Assembly: GCF_001513785.1 (NCBI RefSeq)
Contig: NZ_LNQS01000001.1
Location: 1,364,001-1,428,000, forward strand
Direction of reading: 5' to 3'
DNA: 64,000 bases
Source of the DNA: Rheinheimera sp. EpRS3
GTDB lineage: Bacteria > Pseudomonadota > Gammaproteobacteria > Enterobacterales > Alteromonadaceae
The notes beneath the pieces are model-generated. The model was given only the letters and a program-made list of their open reading frames with translations. It was not told where the DNA came from and made no database searches. Made by a program: the position numbers and the translations under genes. Shown in pieces: positions 27,101 through 34,936 of the stretch (position 1 is its first letter; each line of letters opens with the position of its first letter).

Positions 27101-27248
27101 CATTGCTATTATTGGTGGTTTGCTGTTTTCTACCTTGACCAGTTTAGTGCTGGTGCCACTGACCTACTGGGGGCTGGTTAACCTGATCGGTGGCTGGGCC
27201 AGCTGGCGCGCCAATGCCAAACGCTGGGCTGATAAAGTCTGGGCCTGA
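24195..27248 (+). CDS. RND efflux pump subunit 2 (HAE-type permease)
   Basis: A 1017-residue RND permease with the standard 12-helix plan. Helix 1 follows ITRFALTRPVTICMIFL, helix 4 holds AVGMLVDNAVVVTESIFRE, and helix 10-11 has MIGMLVLMGIVVNNGIVLVDRINQ. The porter loops differ strongly from those of subunit 1. Two different RND genes behind one adaptor recall MdtB/MdtC, where the pump is a heterotrimer; that arrangement is an inference here. It is the last gene of the operon and is followed by a GC-rich hairpin at 27303-27318 before the riboswitch promoter. Confidence 0.9.
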   Translation: MSQQPLAITRFALTRPVTICMIFLSMLVFGILASRMLPLEKFPGIDIPQIFINVPYNNATPTEIERLITRPLEEALATVTGIKQMRSWSNENSAEVSLEFKWEENINSKSIEVRERLDSIRHLLPKDVERVLVFQFNTNDMPIFQLRISSERDLAMAYDLLERQIKRPLERVQGVSKVELYGVEKRQVVIRLNPDKMRALNIDAAELVSTLQGYNFAMTAGELRNINNSILVKPVGEYRELEEIASLPLRPGLSLREVATVQLELPKREDGRHLDQTYAVGMNVYKESGANLVEVAKAALAVVQAADDDPAFNGISLYIMDDTAKGVTTSLADLLSAGGVGALLSFAVLYLFLRHIGTTMVVVLAVPVSICIALGIMYFLDYSLNILSMMGLMLAVGMLVDNAVVVTESIFRERAAGGDVKAATARGVRRVSLAVVAGTATTAIVFLPNIVGQKMELTIFLEHVAIAICLCLAVSLLMALTLIPLLTTRLNVQPVKDQQAGAFEAKYRKVLGWVMYHPRWSAFIALLLLGSIVIPMGAVSGGDDDNEGSDRIFLNYNVQGNYALGEVEAEVSIMEAYLYANKDKFDIESVYSYYRAGQANSIIILKPELSQPLPQLKEAIRQDWPALVRSKPSFGWGNNGGLQVHLLGSSTEVLLKLAADIEPMLAGVTGLEDVSSEIAHGQQEIQITLKLDQLQRHGLNAQQVANAVSLALRGTNLRTFRSAEQGELLMRVLYDEKISHSLAELSALPILNKDGVVISLQQLAVLTMAPRLDQISRFDRQTGIAIRMNLAKDYTMDTAREDIKKVMDKLALPPGYRWSFQGSFQQQDESQQVMMVNMLLAVAMIYLVMAALFESLLLPTAVIGSLLFSLVGVFWTFMFTGTTMGIMGMIGMLVLMGIVVNNGIVLVDRINQDRQEQPEATLRELIISASESRLRPILMTVSTTVLGLLPLAMGGTQIGGDGPSYAPMAIAIIGGLLFSTLTSLVLVPLTYWGLVNLIGGWASWRANAKRWADKVWA

Positions 27249-27318
27249 GAATGATGTATGGCGTGTTGATGCGAGCAAACTGCGTTATCCGTGACATGCG
27301 AAGGGCGCTGATTAGCGC

Positions 27319-27347
27319 TTTACAGCCGCGTGCAAACTCAATAGAAT
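27319..27347 (+). promoter_or_regulatory. Sigma-70 promoter of the Mn-exporter transcript
   Basis: TTTACA (-35, 27319-27324) and TAGAAT (-10, 27342-27347) are separated by 17 bases. Transcription would start near 27354, just before the riboswitch P1 strand. Confidence 0.6.
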
Positions 27348-27353
27348 GCGCGC

Positions 27354-27531
27354 TGCCTTAAGGGAGTAATCTGCAGCCGTATTATACGGTTGCGCTACGG
27401 TCAACATACTTGTGCCACCTGCACATGGCCGTATCGTTCAAAGCCTGCTTTGAATTGATGAGACTTAAGACACACCACTGGCCCAAAGCGGGAGCCGGTG
27501 CTGTGTCTTATGTTTATATCCCGCTAAGGTG
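27354..27531 (+). promoter_or_regulatory. yybP-ykoY manganese riboswitch with translational expression platform
   Basis: The leader has the family's two conserved loops: GGGAGTA (27362-27368) after P1 and GGTCAACATACT (27399-27410). P1 pairs CTTAAG at 27357-27362 with CTTAAG at 27464-27469, and a GCAGCCGT/ACGGTTGC hairpin (27373-27393) lies between. Two later pairings compete. Arms 27467-27482 and 27494-27509 form a long hairpin that takes bases from P1. Alternatively, AGCGGGA (27487-27493) pairs with TCCCGCT (27519-27525), directly abutting the AAGGTG ribosome binding site (27526-27531). No T-run is present, so translation control is likely: Mn2+ binding should expose the site and raise exporter synthesis. 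Confidence 0.85.
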
Positions 27532-27537
27532 CAGTTG

Positions 27538-28116
27538 ATGGAAGCCTTTTTATCCTCTTTTACCGCCGTAGCTATTGCTGAAATTGGCGATAAAACCCAG
27601 TTACTCTCCTTGTTTCTTGCTGCCAGGTTTCGCTCTAAAAGTGCGATTATCGCCGGTATCTTAGTGGCAACGTTGCTGAACCATGCCGCATCGGCCTGGC
27701 TGGGTGTCTGGGTGGCGCAGTTTATTCCGCAAGGCTGGCACAACTGGCTGCTGGGCAGCTCTTTTATTGCGGTAGCGCTATGGCTGTTAATTCCGGACAA
27801 AGACGACAGCGGTGATACCAGCGTACTGCGTTTTGGTGCTTTTGCTGCCAGCTGTATATTATTTTTTCTGGCTGAAATTGGCGATAAAACCCAGATCGCG
27901 ACGGTAATATTGGCTGCCAGTTTTGAAGATGCCGTGTGGATGGTGATTGTGGGTACTACGCTGGGTATGTTGGCTGCCAATGTACCGGTAGTGTATGCAG
28001 GTAGCTGGTTGTTGCAGAAAATCTCTCTGGACTGGGCCCGCCGTGCTGCTTGTGCCGTATTTATGCTGCTTGGGTTTTATATTATCTGCTCTGACCAGCT
28101 TATGATGTTGGGGTAA
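27538..28116 (+). CDS. mneA: Manganese exporter of the UPF0016/MneA family
   Basis: A 192-residue, six-helix inner-membrane protein made of two homologous halves. Each half carries the family motif E-x-G-D-K-(T/S): AEIGDKTQLLSLFLAARF near the N terminus and AEIGDKTQIATVILAASF in the middle. Members of UPF0016 (Vibrio MneA, yeast Gdt1, human TMEM165) move Mn2+ or Ca2+; bacterial ones export Mn2+. The upstream yybP-ykoY riboswitch supports manganese as the signal. The GTG at 27529 is open but overlaps the ribosome binding site; the ATG at 27538, six bases after AAGGTG, is the likely start. Confidence 0.9.
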   Translation: MEAFLSSFTAVAIAEIGDKTQLLSLFLAARFRSKSAIIAGILVATLLNHAASAWLGVWVAQFIPQGWHNWLLGSSFIAVALWLLIPDKDDSGDTSVLRFGAFAASCILFFLAEIGDKTQIATVILAASFEDAVWMVIVGTTLGMLAANVPVVYAGSWLLQKISLDWARRAACAVFMLLGFYIICSDQLMMLG

Positions 28117-28257
28117 ATAGTCGTTTAGCACATTGAAGCCATTGAATAATCTTGTATTTACGGATATGTTGCTTAACGAAACTGTTGAGTCAGCTTAACA
28201 TGAGGTTGACGCTGGTTTTATTAAAAAAACAATAGCTGAAGTAAAGGAGAGTAGGTC

Positions 28258-28608
28258 ATGAATGACTTTAATGCGGTACCAGCAGTCAATTCGTCAACAG
28301 CAAAGCTGGTGTATATTTTGTATCTGGTAGGCCTGGTGTTTGGTATTACCGGTATTATCGGCGTTATTATTGCTTATGTTAATAAAGAAGATGGCCCGGA
28401 ATGGCTGCAAAGCCATTATCGTTTTCAAATCCGTACTTTCTGGATGGGGCTGGTATTTTTGATTGCAGGTACGGTGTTGTCTGTAGTCCTGATAGGTTGG
28501 TTAGTTTTATTATTCTGGTTGGTGTGGTTAATTATCCGCAGTGTTAAAGGGCTAAAACAGCTGGAAAAACAAGAGCCAGTACTGGATGAGCAAACCTGGA
28601 TGTTTTAA
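28258..28608 (+). CDS. DUF4870 family small membrane protein
   Basis: A 116-residue inner-membrane protein with three hydrophobic segments (about 18-42, 62-80 and 82-96). The pattern of YLVGLVFGITGIIGVIIAYV, WLQSHYRFQIRTFW and IRSVKGLKQL matches DUF4870 (Tic20-like) proteins. Function is unknown. The ATG is preceded by AAAGGAG. It is a single-gene unit ended by a strong bidirectional terminator. Confidence 0.8.
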   Translation: MNDFNAVPAVNSSTAKLVYILYLVGLVFGITGIIGVIIAYVNKEDGPEWLQSHYRFQIRTFWMGLVFLIAGTVLSVVLIGWLVLLFWLVWLIIRSVKGLKQLEKQEPVLDEQTWMF

Positions 28609-28620
28609 GCATCCGACATT

Positions 28621-28650
28621 AAAAAGCGAAGCCAGGTGCTTCGCTTTTTT
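28621..28650. terminator. Bidirectional Rho-independent terminator
   Basis: A 12-bp perfect stem (28621-28632 with 28638-28649), a 5-nt loop and T-runs on both strands. It ends the DUF4870 gene and the convergent CbiM-like gene. Confidence 0.85.
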
Positions 28651-28659
28651 GTGCTGATT

Positions 28660-29307
28660 TTAACGCTCGGGTGATAAATATTCCCGATCATAAAAGGTGC
28701 GCAGCCAGTGTGGCCGGTAAATGGCCATCAGTGTTATTGCACTGCCATTAAGCAGTGCTTCGGGAAACCAGATCAGCAGCGCTAACAGCCAGTAATCATT
28801 GGTTATAATATGCCAGCTGTAACGCCCTTCCAGACCAAACCATAGCGATGTCAGGCTGATTTGCAGTACTATCGTTAGTGCCGCAGTAAGAAAACCAGCG
28901 ACAAAAATATAAACAAACAGGTGACGGGTTAAGTAACGGTAGCTGGCCAAAAACAACGTATAGCTAAATAAACCCGGCAGAATAAAACTGCTTAGCGCAT
29001 ATAAGCCGGCATCAGCCCAGTGCAGTTTGCCAAAAGCTATCAGTAACAGCATCGGCAGCAGGCAAATCCAGTTTGCAATACGCCAGCCATGACATAGCAC
29101 CAGCGTAGTTAGCAGCAAAAAATGCAAGTTCAGCCCTGGTTGAATACCGGCCTGCACACTCCACAATAAACTCAGCACTACAGCAGAGGCTAAAACAAAA
29201 TGCTGGTAACCTGGCTCTGCCTTGAGTTTGGGTAAAAACTCGCGTGGATAAAAGTACAGTAAAACCGCCAATGCACTAAAGGCGCCTGCAATTTGCCAAC
29301 TGGTCAT
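28660..29307 (-). CDS. CbiM-like (ECF transporter permease family) membrane protein
   Basis: A 215-residue inner-membrane protein with about six or seven helices. The segment GIQPGLNLHFLLLTTLVLCHGWRIAN matches the PGLxxHxLxxT...GW core of the CbiM/energy-coupling-factor permease family in its free-standing proteobacterial version. CbiM proteins bind Co2+ or Ni2+ near the N terminus; the N-terminal metal-binding His of true CbiM is not visible here, so metal uptake is unproven. No ATPase gene is adjacent. A small membrane protein gene lies just upstream on the same strand. Confidence 0.65.
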   Translation of the reverse strand: MTSWQIAGAFSALAVLLYFYPREFLPKLKAEPGYQHFVLASAVVLSLLWSVQAGIQPGLNLHFLLLTTLVLCHGWRIANWICLLPMLLLIAFGKLHWADAGLYALSSFILPGLFSYTLFLASYRYLTRHLFVYIFVAGFLTAALTIVLQISLTSLWFGLEGRYSWHIITNDYWLLALLIWFPEALLNGSAITLMAIYRPHWLRTFYDREYLSPER

Positions 29308-29360
29308 TCTGTGCTATTCCGCCGTCATAATATTGTCTGATTGTAACGGCTGTTTACTGC

Positions 29361-29552
29361 TCAGTCATCGCTGTTGTGATCAGAGTGCTCCAGATAGCGG
29401 CCAGCACCCAATGCTGTGCTGATCAGCAACACCGGTATAGCAAAAAAATGCATCATCAGTGATAACTCTGCGGCAAAGTTGATCCAGAAAATAACCAGCC
29501 AGCTCACCAGCCATGCGGCTATGCTCAGCCATTTTGTTGTAAAGCTGTTCAT
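29361..29552 (-). CDS. Small two-helix membrane protein
   Basis: A 63-residue protein with two hydrophobic segments (about 8-25 and 30-48) and a short His/Asp-rich tail (YLEHSDHNSDD). The ATG at 29552 has GGGAGG four to five bases upstream, which favours it over an ATG four codons earlier. No family is recognised with confidence. It precedes the CbiM-like gene by 53 bases on the same strand, so the two may be co-transcribed. Confidence 0.55.
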   Translation of the reverse strand: MNSFTTKWLSIAAWLVSWLVIFWINFAAELSLMMHFFAIPVLLISTALGAGRYLEHSDHNSDD

Positions 29553-29674
29553 ACTGCCTCCCATCGGTATTGTTAAGTTCCCGGCTATTCTAGGCCTTGC
29601 CTTTGCAATAATGCAGTGTCACTATTGATAAAAATAAGGTGAATAGTGACAAGTTGCCTGCGCAGGATAAACAG

Positions 29675-30700
29675 ATGAAACAGATTGCTATACTGGCTAA
29701 CCACAACAGCATCAGCAGCGATGTATTTGCGCTGCTGGACTATTTTGAATATTGCAATGTGCTTTGGGCGTTGCAGCATCAAACAGTAACGCCGTTGTTT
29801 CATTGCTATCCGGTGTCGCCAGACGGTATGGCGCTTAAACTAAAGCCAGGTGTCGAATTAGCTGTTCAGCCACACCCGTGGCAACAGGCTGATGCCCTGA
29901 TTTTACCGCCAGCTTATGCTTACCGGCGTGCCGAGCTGGCAGCACTGGCCTCGCAATCAGCAGCCTATTACAGTGGTTTACACCAGGCGGCAGAGCGGGG
30001 CAGTTTAATTGCGGCCAGTTGTACCGGTACTTATATCCTGGCGGGTAGCGGCTTGCTGGATCATCGCAATGCCACCAGCAGCTGGTTTTTTAAAGAAATA
30101 TTCCGCAGCCTGTATCCCAATGTGCATTTGCAACTGAATAAACTGCTGGTGCAGGACGGCAACCTGCTAACTGCCGGAGCTACTACCTCTTATATTAATT
30201 TATGCCTGGCGCTAACCGAACAGTTAGCCGGCGAGCAGTTTGCCCGGCAGATGGCAAAAATTATGCTGACCGATCCCAACCGCACCTCGCAGGTACCCTA
30301 TATGGATTTATCCATCGGTTTGCAGCACAACGACTCGTTAATTGTGCAAATACAAGCCTACCTTAACCAGCATTTGGCGCAGCCTTTTGTATTGGATCAG
30401 TTAGCAGAGCAGTTTCATCTGACCAAGCGCACCTTGCTGCGCCGCTTTAAAACCGCGTTGAATGACACGCCACTGAATTATTTGCAGCGCTTACGGGTAG
30501 AGCAAGCTAAGCGTTTGCTGGAAACCACTAACCAGCCAATAGAGCAAATTGTATTGCAAGTGGGCTATGAAGATGTCAGCTCATTTCGCAAGTTATTTCT
30601 TAACTACACCGAACTGACCCCCAGCCAATACCGGCAAAAATTTATGCTGGGTGACACCTTTAACTGCTGCCCGACAGAGCGCCTAGTTGCAGATAGCTGA
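29675..30700 (+). CDS. GlxA-type AraC regulator with DJ-1/GATase-like sensor domain
   Basis: A 341-residue regulator. The N-terminal half (about 1-190) is a DJ-1/PfpI-like domain with an ASCTGTYILAGSGLLD segment in the nucleophile-elbow region, used for sensing rather than catalysis in this family. The C-terminal part (about 225-330) is an AraC double helix-turn-helix (LDQLAEQFHLTKRTLLRRFK and IEQIVLQVGYEDVSSFRKLF). The GTG at 29639 is open, but the ATG at 29675 has AGGA seven bases upstream and is preferred. Its target is unknown; the small membrane gene lies divergently upstream. Confidence 0.85.
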   Translation: MKQIAILANHNSISSDVFALLDYFEYCNVLWALQHQTVTPLFHCYPVSPDGMALKLKPGVELAVQPHPWQQADALILPPAYAYRRAELAALASQSAAYYSGLHQAAERGSLIAASCTGTYILAGSGLLDHRNATSSWFFKEIFRSLYPNVHLQLNKLLVQDGNLLTAGATTSYINLCLALTEQLAGEQFARQMAKIMLTDPNRTSQVPYMDLSIGLQHNDSLIVQIQAYLNQHLAQPFVLDQLAEQFHLTKRTLLRRFKTALNDTPLNYLQRLRVEQAKRLLETTNQPIEQIVLQVGYEDVSSFRKLFLNYTELTPSQYRQKFMLGDTFNCCPTERLVADS

Positions 30701-30720
30701 AAAATAATTTTAGCAACAGC

Positions 30721-30774
30721 TTGCGCCTATAGATTACATCTGTAATATTAAGTGTATTACAGATGTAATCTATA
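30721..30774 (+). promoter_or_regulatory. BlaI-type doubled operator over the blaI-like promoter
   Basis: Two 20-base arms (30728-30747 and 30755-30774) are perfect inverted repeats across a 7-base spacer. Each arm holds its own ATTACA-NN-TGTAAT dyad, the TACA/TGTA type bound by BlaI/MecI dimers, so two repressor dimers could bind side by side. A plausible promoter (TTGCGC at 30721-30726, 16-base spacer, TAATAT at 30743-30748) runs through the first dyad. The start codon of the repressor gene is 12 bases further on, which implies autorepression. Confidence 0.75.
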
Positions 30775-30786
30775 AGGTGTTTTTAT

Positions 30787-31161
30787 ATGATCGAAATAAG
30801 CAATGCCGAACTTAGCGTAATGCAGGTGTTGTGGCAGCGTCAGCCGCTAAGCGCCAACGACGTGGTTGCGGCGCTGGGCAATGACAAAGACTGGCACGAG
30901 AAAACCGTAAAAACACTGCTGAACCGGCTGGTAAGTAAAGGTGCACTGGGCTTTGATAAAGATGGCAGGGCCTATTTATATTACCCGCTTATTGCCGAGC
31001 AGGATTATCAGTTGCAGCAGGGCCGCTCTTTTGTCGAGCGTATATTTGCCGGCCGTGTCGCGCCGCTGGTTGCGGGCTTTGCCAGCCAGAATAAACTCAA
31101 CGCCGATGATGTGCAGCAGCTAAAGCAATTGATTGCTGATTGGGAGCAGCACCATGACTGA
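30787..31161 (+). CDS. BlaI/MecI/CopY-family repressor
   Basis: A 124-residue repressor with the BlaI winged helix-turn-helix: ISNAELSVMQVLWQRQPLSANDVV at the N terminus and WHEKTVKTLLNRLVSKGALGF as recognition helix and wing. The C-terminal part (85-120) is the dimerisation helix pair. In the family, cleavage by a co-encoded membrane metalloprotease (BlaR1/MecR1, M56) relieves repression. The M56 gene follows with an 8-base overlap, and the doubled operator lies directly upstream, so the pair should be self-regulated. Confidence 0.85.
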   Translation: MIEISNAELSVMQVLWQRQPLSANDVVAALGNDKDWHEKTVKTLLNRLVSKGALGFDKDGRAYLYYPLIAEQDYQLQQGRSFVERIFAGRVAPLVAGFASQNKLNADDVQQLKQLIADWEQHHD

Positions 31162-32365
31162 TTATCTGCTGCACGTGTCGGTGCCGTTATCGCTACTGCT
31201 CATCGCTTTGCTGTTAACACAGCAATATCTGCTTAAGCCCCTCGGGGCTCGCACCCTATATGCCCTGTGGGCTGCAGTGCCACTTCTGCTGCTTTGCGCT
31301 TCTATTACCCCGTTACTGCCGCAGGTTGTTGAAGCGGGCGCCATTAAGCACTATCAGGTAGGAATACAGCAACTCACGGCGGCGGCAGACAGCTTTAACT
31401 GGCTGTTTGGGTTATGGCTGGCCGGGGTAATGCTGTGCAGCAGTTTTTTGTTGCTTAGTTATATCAGCGGCCGCGCTCAGTTTAACCGTGCAACGCCGCT
31501 TAGTGGCAATAATATTCCAGCTTACTGTCGTCAGGCAGATAACAGCAGCGGTCCTTATATCACCGGTTTAATTACACCACGAATTGTGCTGCCGCATGAT
31601 TTTTTTACCCGCTTTGATGCCACCCAGCAGCAGCTTATTTTGCAGCATGAGCTGACACACTGGCGCCGGGGCGACTTACATCTGAATTACCTGGCGCTGG
31701 TCTTGGTTAGCCTGTTTTGGTTTAACCCGTTGGTGTGGCTGGCGTATCGGCAATACCGCAACGCCCAGGAGCTGGCCTGCGATGCAGTGGTAACAAAATA
31801 TGCCAGCAAGGCAGAAAGAATTGCTTATGGTTATGCCTTACTAAGCAGTACACAGCAGTCATCAGTAAACTGGTGGCCGCTTACTCATCATTACGGAGAC
31901 TTTAATACTATGAAACAACGTATTAAGCTGCTGCAACAACAGCAAGGTTTCAGTAAAACAGCCGTATTAACTGCGCTGGCGCTGGTTATCGCTACGACAC
32001 TGATGCTGCAACAACCTGCGCAGGCCGGTGCAGACAAAGCCACTCAGCTTACTGCCGTATCACGGGTTGAACCGCGTTATCCGCTGGCGGCAGCTCAGCA
32101 GGGAATTACCGGTTATGTGCAGATCCAGTTTGATGTTGATGCACAGGGTAATGTGATCAATGCCGATGTTATTAAAGCGATGCCTGAAAAGATATTTGTT
32201 AAAGAGGCGTTGTTTGCGGTGCAACAATGGAAATATACCGCCACAGGCCAGCTGCATAAGGCTCAACGGGTTCAGCTGGATTTCGAACCGGATACCACTC
32301 CCGCAGATATGGAGCGGATTAATGTAGTACCGTCGCAGAAAAAGCATAACCAGAGCACTGATTAG
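31154..32365 (+). CDS. M56 (BlaR1-like) membrane metalloprotease fused to a TonB-type C-terminal domain
   Basis: A 403-residue protein. Residues 1-290 are a BlaR1/MecR1 M56 module with about four membrane helices and the zinc motif HELTH (165-169) plus the downstream NAQELACD segment holding the third ligand. Instead of the penicillin-binding sensor of BlaR1, the C terminus (about 300-395) is a TonB-like domain (RVEPRYPLAAAQQGITGYVQIQFD). The start is the ATG at 31154, inside the end of the repressor gene. It is expected to cleave the adjacent BlaI-like repressor on an envelope signal; what the TonB-like part senses or contacts is unknown. Confidence 0.85.
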   Translation: MTDYLLHVSVPLSLLLIALLLTQQYLLKPLGARTLYALWAAVPLLLLCASITPLLPQVVEAGAIKHYQVGIQQLTAAADSFNWLFGLWLAGVMLCSSFLLLSYISGRAQFNRATPLSGNNIPAYCRQADNSSGPYITGLITPRIVLPHDFFTRFDATQQQLILQHELTHWRRGDLHLNYLALVLVSLFWFNPLVWLAYRQYRNAQELACDAVVTKYASKAERIAYGYALLSSTQQSSVNWWPLTHHYGDFNTMKQRIKLLQQQQGFSKTAVLTALALVIATTLMLQQPAQAGADKATQLTAVSRVEPRYPLAAAQQGITGYVQIQFDVDAQGNVINADVIKAMPEKIFVKEALFAVQQWKYTATGQLHKAQRVQLDFEPDTTPADMERINVVPSQKKHNQSTD

Positions 32366-32432
32366 TTTAATCAGCGAACAGCAGTGTCTTCAGATAACGC
32401 TGTTATATTTCTGTACGACGGAGTGTTAACTG

Positions 32433-33785
32433 ATGCTAATGCAAAAAAAGTTACTAATAGTTTCTTTCTTTTTTGTCACTTGCGTGAATGCAAAGCAACA
32501 CGATTTTCAGTCCATGTTGGCCTGCCATGCATCCTCAAATGAGCCAGGGCTTGCAGTAAGGATTGAGCAATCGGGCGAGCTTATTTTTAGTGGCGCCATA
32601 GGTATTGCCGATATTAAATCCCGTGATCCATTAAAGGTTGAACATATTTTCCAAATCGGCTCGGTGACAAAGCAGTTCACGGCTGCTGCAATTCTGCAGC
32701 TTTGGGAAAATAACAAGTTATCATTACAAAACACGCTTGGTGATTTTATTCCTGGTATTCCATCCGAATACTCGATGCTCACCATTGAAAGCGTTTTAAG
32801 CCATACTTCCGGGCTGCCAAATTACAATACTGATGCAAGGGTCAGACAGCAATGGGGAAAATTTAAACCCATTAACGAGGTAATCACAAGTGTGAGTAAG
32901 ATGCCACTGCTGGCAGAGCCAGGTTCAGCTTACTTATATTCAAATACCGGGTATTTGCTGCTGGGTAAAGTCATTGAAGTTGCCTCTGGTTTGACATACA
33001 GCGGGTATTTACAGCAGCACATTTTTTCTCCCTTGGGTATGGTGAATTCATTTGTGATCACTGACGGGGAAACCACAGACAAAATCGTCAAAGGCTATAC
33101 TGCCGCCAGCAGAAATCCCAGTGAAAACAGCAACCCAGAGGTCGTTGATCGCAGTTGGATCTATGCTGCAGGTGCTGTCGCATCAACACTCAAAGATATG
33201 AGCCGTTGGCATCAGGCTTTAATTTCAGGAAAAGTAATTTCGGCGGAAAATTATCAGCTGATGACAACAAAAGCTAAATTAAACACTGGGGAAACAGTAA
33301 ATTATGGGTTTGGCTTTGATGTTTACCCAATAAGCAATCAACCATCATACAGCCATCAAGGGCAAGTGCCGGGTTTTATGGCATGGTCTATCTATTTTCC
33401 CAAAAGTGACTTATTTGCAACAGCATTTAGTAACAAGGACACTGTTCATCCTGGTCCGGCTTTGTTGGATCTGATTGCAAGGCAGTTGCGCTTTTCACCC
33501 GCACCTATAACTAATGAAAGTATTGCAGAGCGAGCCAAAGCGTTAATTGGTAAATACAAAGGAGCAGACGATACGGTTATGACTGTTACTTTCGATAATG
33601 GGCAGCTCTATGCTAAATCAGGCAAGGGTGATACACGAAAATTGCTGTTTCGGGAGAATAATTCATTTTCTTATGAGTGCACAGAGGACTACTTTGAACT
33701 GCGAGAGCTGCTTGGTAAGCAACTACTGGTTCCTGTCAGTATTTACAGCGGTGAACAAACACCTTTAGTGCGAGTGGAAATATAA
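32433..33785 (+). CDS. Secreted serine hydrolase (beta-lactamase/D-alanyl-peptidase fold)
   Basis: A 450-residue protein with a signal peptide (about 1-20). The catalytic SxxK is S77-V-T-K80, the YxN is Y169-S-N171, and a HQG triad-like element follows near residue 310, as in class C beta-lactamase-related peptidases (S12). A C-terminal lipocalin-like extension (about 365-450) is typical of long family members. Substrate could be peptidoglycan peptides, D-amino peptides or esters; true beta-lactamase activity cannot be assumed. It starts 67 bases after the M56 gene on the same strand. Codon use and base composition are more A+T rich than in its left-hand neighbours. Confidence 0.85.
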   Translation: MLMQKKLLIVSFFFVTCVNAKQHDFQSMLACHASSNEPGLAVRIEQSGELIFSGAIGIADIKSRDPLKVEHIFQIGSVTKQFTAAAILQLWENNKLSLQNTLGDFIPGIPSEYSMLTIESVLSHTSGLPNYNTDARVRQQWGKFKPINEVITSVSKMPLLAEPGSAYLYSNTGYLLLGKVIEVASGLTYSGYLQQHIFSPLGMVNSFVITDGETTDKIVKGYTAASRNPSENSNPEVVDRSWIYAAGAVASTLKDMSRWHQALISGKVISAENYQLMTTKAKLNTGETVNYGFGFDVYPISNQPSYSHQGQVPGFMAWSIYFPKSDLFATAFSNKDTVHPGPALLDLIARQLRFSPAPITNESIAERAKALIGKYKGADDTVMTVTFDNGQLYAKSGKGDTRKLLFRENNSFSYECTEDYFELRELLGKQLLVPVSIYSGEQTPLVRVEI

Positions 33786-33827
33786 GCGCCGAGCGCTATA
33801 TCAACCACATTTTAATAAGGATAAATT

Positions 33828-34700
33828 ATGAAGCGTATTTATATGTCAGCGGCTCTGGTGTTTTCAGCTTTATTTGTCGTTGGCGAAAGTTATGCAGAAA
33901 ACGAATCTCCAGTGCTAATAGGCCCTTACCTTGGGCAAAAGCCCCCCGGTTCAACGCCAGAAATTTTTGCACCTGGCATTGTTTCTACTGAAGGTTGGGA
34001 AGTTAATGGGGTGTTCACGCCTGAACTCAATGAGTTTTATTTCGTTCGAGATAGCAAGGACAGCGAAAAGCAAGAAATGGTTGTTTTTATAAATACCAAT
34101 AGTCGGTGGCATGAATCAGTTGTTTCGCCAAGGGTGGGAACCCCTTTGATCGCGCCAGATGGTAAAACCATGCATTTGGGGAAGCGTTACAAGGAGCGCA
34201 TCGAGACTGGTTGGTCTGAAGTGAAAACACTGGGTGCTCCTTTCGACAAATTGCCTATCATGCGACTATCTGTATCTTCAAAAGGGACTTACTATTTTGA
34301 TGAATTCAAAAGAGATTTTACCGGAGATATCCGGTATTCACGATTGGTAGATGGCAAATATGAAGAACCCAAGCTGCTGGGGAAAGAGATCAATAGTGGA
34401 AAAAGTTTTCATCCCTTCATAGCCGCAGATGAATCTTATCTGATATTTGATAGTAAAAGAGAAGGGGGTTATGGCGACTCAGATCTTTATATCAGCTATC
34501 GACAGCAAGATGATACATTGGGGGAACCCATTAATTTAGGCGACAAAATAAATACCGAAGGCTGGGAAGCAATGGCCAGTGTAACATCGGATGGTAAATA
34601 TCTTTTTTTCAATAGGAATTTGACTCCGGGCAACCATGAAAACGTAGACATATTCTGGGTAGACGCACAATTTATTGAAACTCTTAGACCCAAGCAGTAA
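33828..34700 (+). CDS. Secreted PD40 (TolB-like) beta-propeller protein
   Basis: A 290-residue protein with a signal peptide (about 1-23) and WD40-like PD40 repeats. Typical strands read FTPELNEFYFVRD, IAADESYLIFDSKREGGYGDSDLYIS and VTSDGKYLFFNRN, the last two being classical PD40 motifs. Such propellers bind proteins or glycans; no enzymatic residues are evident. It follows the serine hydrolase gene after 42 bases and shares its A+T-rich composition, so the two probably entered together. Confidence 0.75.
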   Translation: MKRIYMSAALVFSALFVVGESYAENESPVLIGPYLGQKPPGSTPEIFAPGIVSTEGWEVNGVFTPELNEFYFVRDSKDSEKQEMVVFINTNSRWHESVVSPRVGTPLIAPDGKTMHLGKRYKERIETGWSEVKTLGAPFDKLPIMRLSVSSKGTYYFDEFKRDFTGDIRYSRLVDGKYEEPKLLGKEINSGKSFHPFIAADESYLIFDSKREGGYGDSDLYISYRQQDDTLGEPINLGDKINTEGWEAMASVTSDGKYLFFNRNLTPGNHENVDIFWVDAQFIETLRPKQ

Positions 34701-34732
34701 ACCATATGACAAACGCAGCAAGAGCGACGCGC

Positions 34733-34894
34733 CTTCTGCGTGCGTTACATTCAATTTCCATTATTGGTGTAAGTTCGTGGCAAAATACCGAAGCCACAGA
34801 CTGGCAAGAGGGCTTTTAGGGTGCAATTGATTACTACACCAATGTGCAATATTTCAAGGATTGGTTGATTAAGCATTTGCCTGTGAACCAATAA
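34733..34894 (+). pseudogene. C-terminal remnant of a trypsin-like protease
   Basis: In one frame the stretch reads ISIIGVSSWQNTEATDWQEGF, then a TAG stop, then GAIDYYTNVQYFKDWLIKHL and a TAA stop at 34892-34894. The last segment looks like the end of S1 proteases, where a Y-T-x-V strand is followed by a W-I terminal helix. The nonsense codon sits where a Trp (TGG to TAG) would be natural. Nothing upstream encodes the catalytic part. The fragment lies directly before an intact trypsin-like gene. Confidence 0.55.
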
Positions 34895-34936
34895 CTAACC
34901 GATAACATGCTCTAATACCAATTGGCTGGGAATACT

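Noticed and set aside
34708..34748. Short sequence with integron attC-like ends (ACAAACGC ... GTGCGTTAC)
   Set aside because: It is about 41 bases, shorter than known attC sites, the inner pairing is poor, and no integrase or second site was found.
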